Source: Thermoplasmatota archaeon (GTDB lineage Archaea > Thermoplasmatota > Thermoplasmata > Methanomassiliicoccales > Methanomassiliicoccaceae). Taken from it: a DNA stretch of 7,042 nucleotides. Numbering within the stretch: position 1 is the stretch's first letter; every line of letters starts with the position of its first letter. The position numbers and the translations under genes were made by a program. Below are positions 6,122 to 7,042 of this stretch, in pieces. The stretch is taken from assembly GCA_022709105.1 (NCBI GenBank), contig JAKIXL010000044.1, positions 1-7,042 of the forward strand, in the 5' to 3' direction. The notes below the pieces were generated by a model. The model made no database searches. It saw only the letters and a program-made list of their open reading frames with translations, and was not told the DNA's origin.

Positions 6122-6127
6122 CGAGCC

Positions 6128-6136
6128 ATTTTATCA
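6128..6136 (+). promoter_or_regulatory. TATA box of cutA
   Basis: ATTTTATCA is centred about 27 bases upstream of the cutA ATG (6159), the distance expected for a leaderless mRNA. No Shine-Dalgarno sequence precedes that ATG, which agrees. Confidence 0.65.
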
Positions 6137-6158
6137 TCTTCACGGCCTAACCCCTAGC

Positions 6159-6494
6159 ATGAGCGAAAAGGTGTCCACGGTCCTTGTCACCTACCCTGAC
6201 GAACGGACCGCGCGAGAAATATCGCGGTACCTGGTGGAACAAGGCCTTGCAGCGTGCTCCAACATCTTTGCCATAGGATCGATCTATCGCTGGAAAGGGA
6301 AGGTGGAGGAGGCCGACGAGTTCGCTTCGCTGCTCAAGATCTGTTCGAAGGACTTTCCCGCCGTGGCAGATGCGATCAAGGATCTGCATCCGTATGATAT
6401 ACCATGCATAGTCCGCTACGACATAGCGGAAAGCTCAACAGATTATTTGGACTGGATAATAGGAGCGACCACCCGGCAACAAATGCCTCCTTGA
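6159..6494 (+). CDS. cutA: CutA1 divalent-cation tolerance protein
   Basis: The 111-residue protein has the full CutA1 length and motif order: VLVTYPDERTAREISRYLVE at the N terminus, GLAACSNIF with the conserved Cys33, SIYRWKGKVEEADEF in the middle, then DLHPYDIPCIVRYDI and YLDWI near the C terminus. CutA1 proteins are small ferredoxin-fold trimers found in all domains of life, linked to copper and other divalent metal tolerance, though their exact role is debated. It is soluble, with no signal or membrane segment. The ATG start fits both the family N terminus and the leaderless promoter spacing. It appears to be a single-gene unit, convergent with the URO-D family gene to its right. The stop is TGA. 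Confidence 0.95.
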   Translation: MSEKVSTVLVTYPDERTAREISRYLVEQGLAACSNIFAIGSIYRWKGKVEEADEFASLLKICSKDFPAVADAIKDLHPYDIPCIVRYDIAESSTDYLDWIIGATTRQQMPP

Positions 6495-6512
6495 TCCTTG
6501 CTAGGGGAAGGA

Positions 6513-6534
6513 TGGCAGGTCTGGCGACCTGCCA
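6513..6534. terminator. Perfect 9-bp hairpin between convergent genes
   Basis: TGGCAGGTC, loop TGGC, GACCTGCCA forms a perfect 9-bp stem starting 18 bases after the cutA stop. No T tract follows on either strand, so it is not a standard terminator. It may block transcription or exonucleases coming from both sides, or be a small dispersed repeat. Confidence 0.45.
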
Positions 6535-6587
6535 GATAGTTCCGTTCGCGCCGATCGGTCCACGGCGCCCCTCCCCCAGTGACATGG

Positions 6588-6600
6588 CCTATATCATAGG
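6588..6600. repeat. Small inverted repeat downstream of the URO-D family gene
   Basis: CCTAT-ATC-ATAGG is a perfect 5-bp inverted repeat 28 bases past the stop of the minus-strand gene. It may contribute to 3'-end formation; evidence is weak. Confidence 0.25.
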
Positions 6601-6627
6601 AGCGGCCATGCAGTTTTCGCTGTCCGC

Positions 6628-7042
6628 TCACCACGCACCATAGGTGCCATGGTCCTTGGCGGCCTGAACGAGCGCGTTGACGTTCATGGGAAGCGAATCA
6701 GGGGGAAGCTCGCATGCCGTTCCGAGGATATAGCCGAACTTGCTGTCCCTTCCGCGGATCAGCTGCTCCTTTGCCTGCTCGTATACCCTTTTCGCATTGG
6801 GCAGGATCATTATCCTGGTGTCTACCGATCCCATGATCGTTGCTCTGTCCCCGAACTCCTTCATCAGCACATCCGACGGGAACACCTCTCGTCCCATGTA
6901 TCCGGCGTGCATGATGGTCATTGGCGTGTACACGAGGCTGTCCCTGAACAGCTTGTAGGAGGTCTCATGGTTACCGCACAGGTGGTACAGTACCTGGGGG
7001 CCGGCGCCCTTCATGAGCGATTTGTGCACGAAGTCCTTTAAA
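6628..7042 (-). CDS. URO-D/methylcobamide:CoM methyltransferase superfamily protein, C-terminal part
   Basis: The minus strand is open from the right window edge to a TGA at 6628-6630, giving the last 137 or so residues. Upstream codons (LKDF) remain in frame at the edge, so the GTG at 7029 is internal and not a start. The fragment has VLYHLCGNHE, with His (6982-6984) and Cys (6976-6978) in an H-x-C pair. It continues with FGDRATIMGSVDT, the late barrel strand of uroporphyrinogen decarboxylase relatives, and then GTACELPPDSLPMNVNAL with a third possible ligand Cys (6712-6714). H-x-C...C is the zinc site of MtaA/MtbA-type enzymes, which move a methyl group from a corrinoid protein to coenzyme M, and true uroporphyrinogen decarboxylases lack it. 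A methyltransferase role in methanogenesis or C1 metabolism is therefore favoured, but the substrate cannot be named from this part. Confidence 0.78.
   Translation of the reverse strand, partial: LKDFVHKSLMKGAGPQVLYHLCGNHETSYKLFRDSLVYTPMTIMHAGYMGREVFPSDVLMKEFGDRATIMGSVDTRIMILPNAKRVYEQAKEQLIRGRDSKFGYILGTACELPPDSLPMNVNALVQAAKDHGTYGAW

Larger units (their letters stand above)
5317..6127. other. Gene-free GC-rich stretch, possible untranslated RNA locus
   Basis: About 800 bases carry several overlapping open frames on both strands, but none gives a recognisable domain, a sensible amino acid composition or a placed ribosome site; they look like chance frames in GC-rich DNA. The stretch holds the palindrome CTATCGATAG (5341-5350), a terminator-like hairpin on the minus strand (5486-5531), a short hairpin CCTCT/AGAGG near 6035-6050 and a strong 8-bp hairpin at 6101-6121. 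By eye I find no RNase P RNA core, no SRP helix 8 (GGAAGG..AGCA) and no complete 5S rRNA. Confidence 0.5.

Overview
The window reads as archaeal chromosome. The evidence is an archaeal translation initiation factor 1A gene at the left edge, TATA-type promoters placed for leaderless or short-leader mRNAs, a tRNA gene with no encoded CCA, and a methanogen-style 7TM histidine kinase. The GC-rich coding sequence and a URO-D/coenzyme M methyltransferase-like gene at the right edge suggest Thermoplasmatota, perhaps a relative of Methanomassiliicoccales. That placement is inference; no rRNA or mcr gene is present to prove it.

Layout. Bases 1-105 (minus) are the 5' end of aIF-1A. Bases 278-814 (minus) encode a DUF2148 ferredoxin-domain protein. 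It is divergent from a membrane sensor histidine kinase (928-2655, plus); the shared intergenic region holds two TATA boxes and a small palindrome between them. A tRNA-Glu(TTC) gene follows at 2781-2855. Directly behind it lies a decayed tyrosine integrase (2925-3339, minus) with one frameshift, one amber stop and no N-terminal half, the classic scar of an element once integrated at a tRNA gene.

After a strikingly AT-rich stretch (3533-3655) comes a two-gene unit. It pairs an aliphatic amidase with all catalytic residues (amiE, 3708-4745) with a six-helix AmiS/UreI-family amide or urea channel (4783-5295). Together they would import short amides such as acetamide and hydrolyse them to a carboxylate and ammonia, as a nitrogen source or possibly a carbon source.

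Bases 5317-6127 hold no convincing protein gene. Inside lies a stable hairpin with a UUCG-type loop followed by a T-rich tract on the minus strand, so an undescribed minus-strand RNA is a real possibility. I could not match it to RNase P RNA, SRP RNA or 5S rRNA by eye. The window ends with cutA (6159-6494, plus), which has a well-placed leaderless promoter. Convergent to it is the C-terminal part of a URO-D superfamily protein with the His-X-Cys...Cys zinc-site pattern of methylcobamide:CoM methyltransferases (6628-7042, minus). A perfect 9-bp hairpin lies between these two genes.
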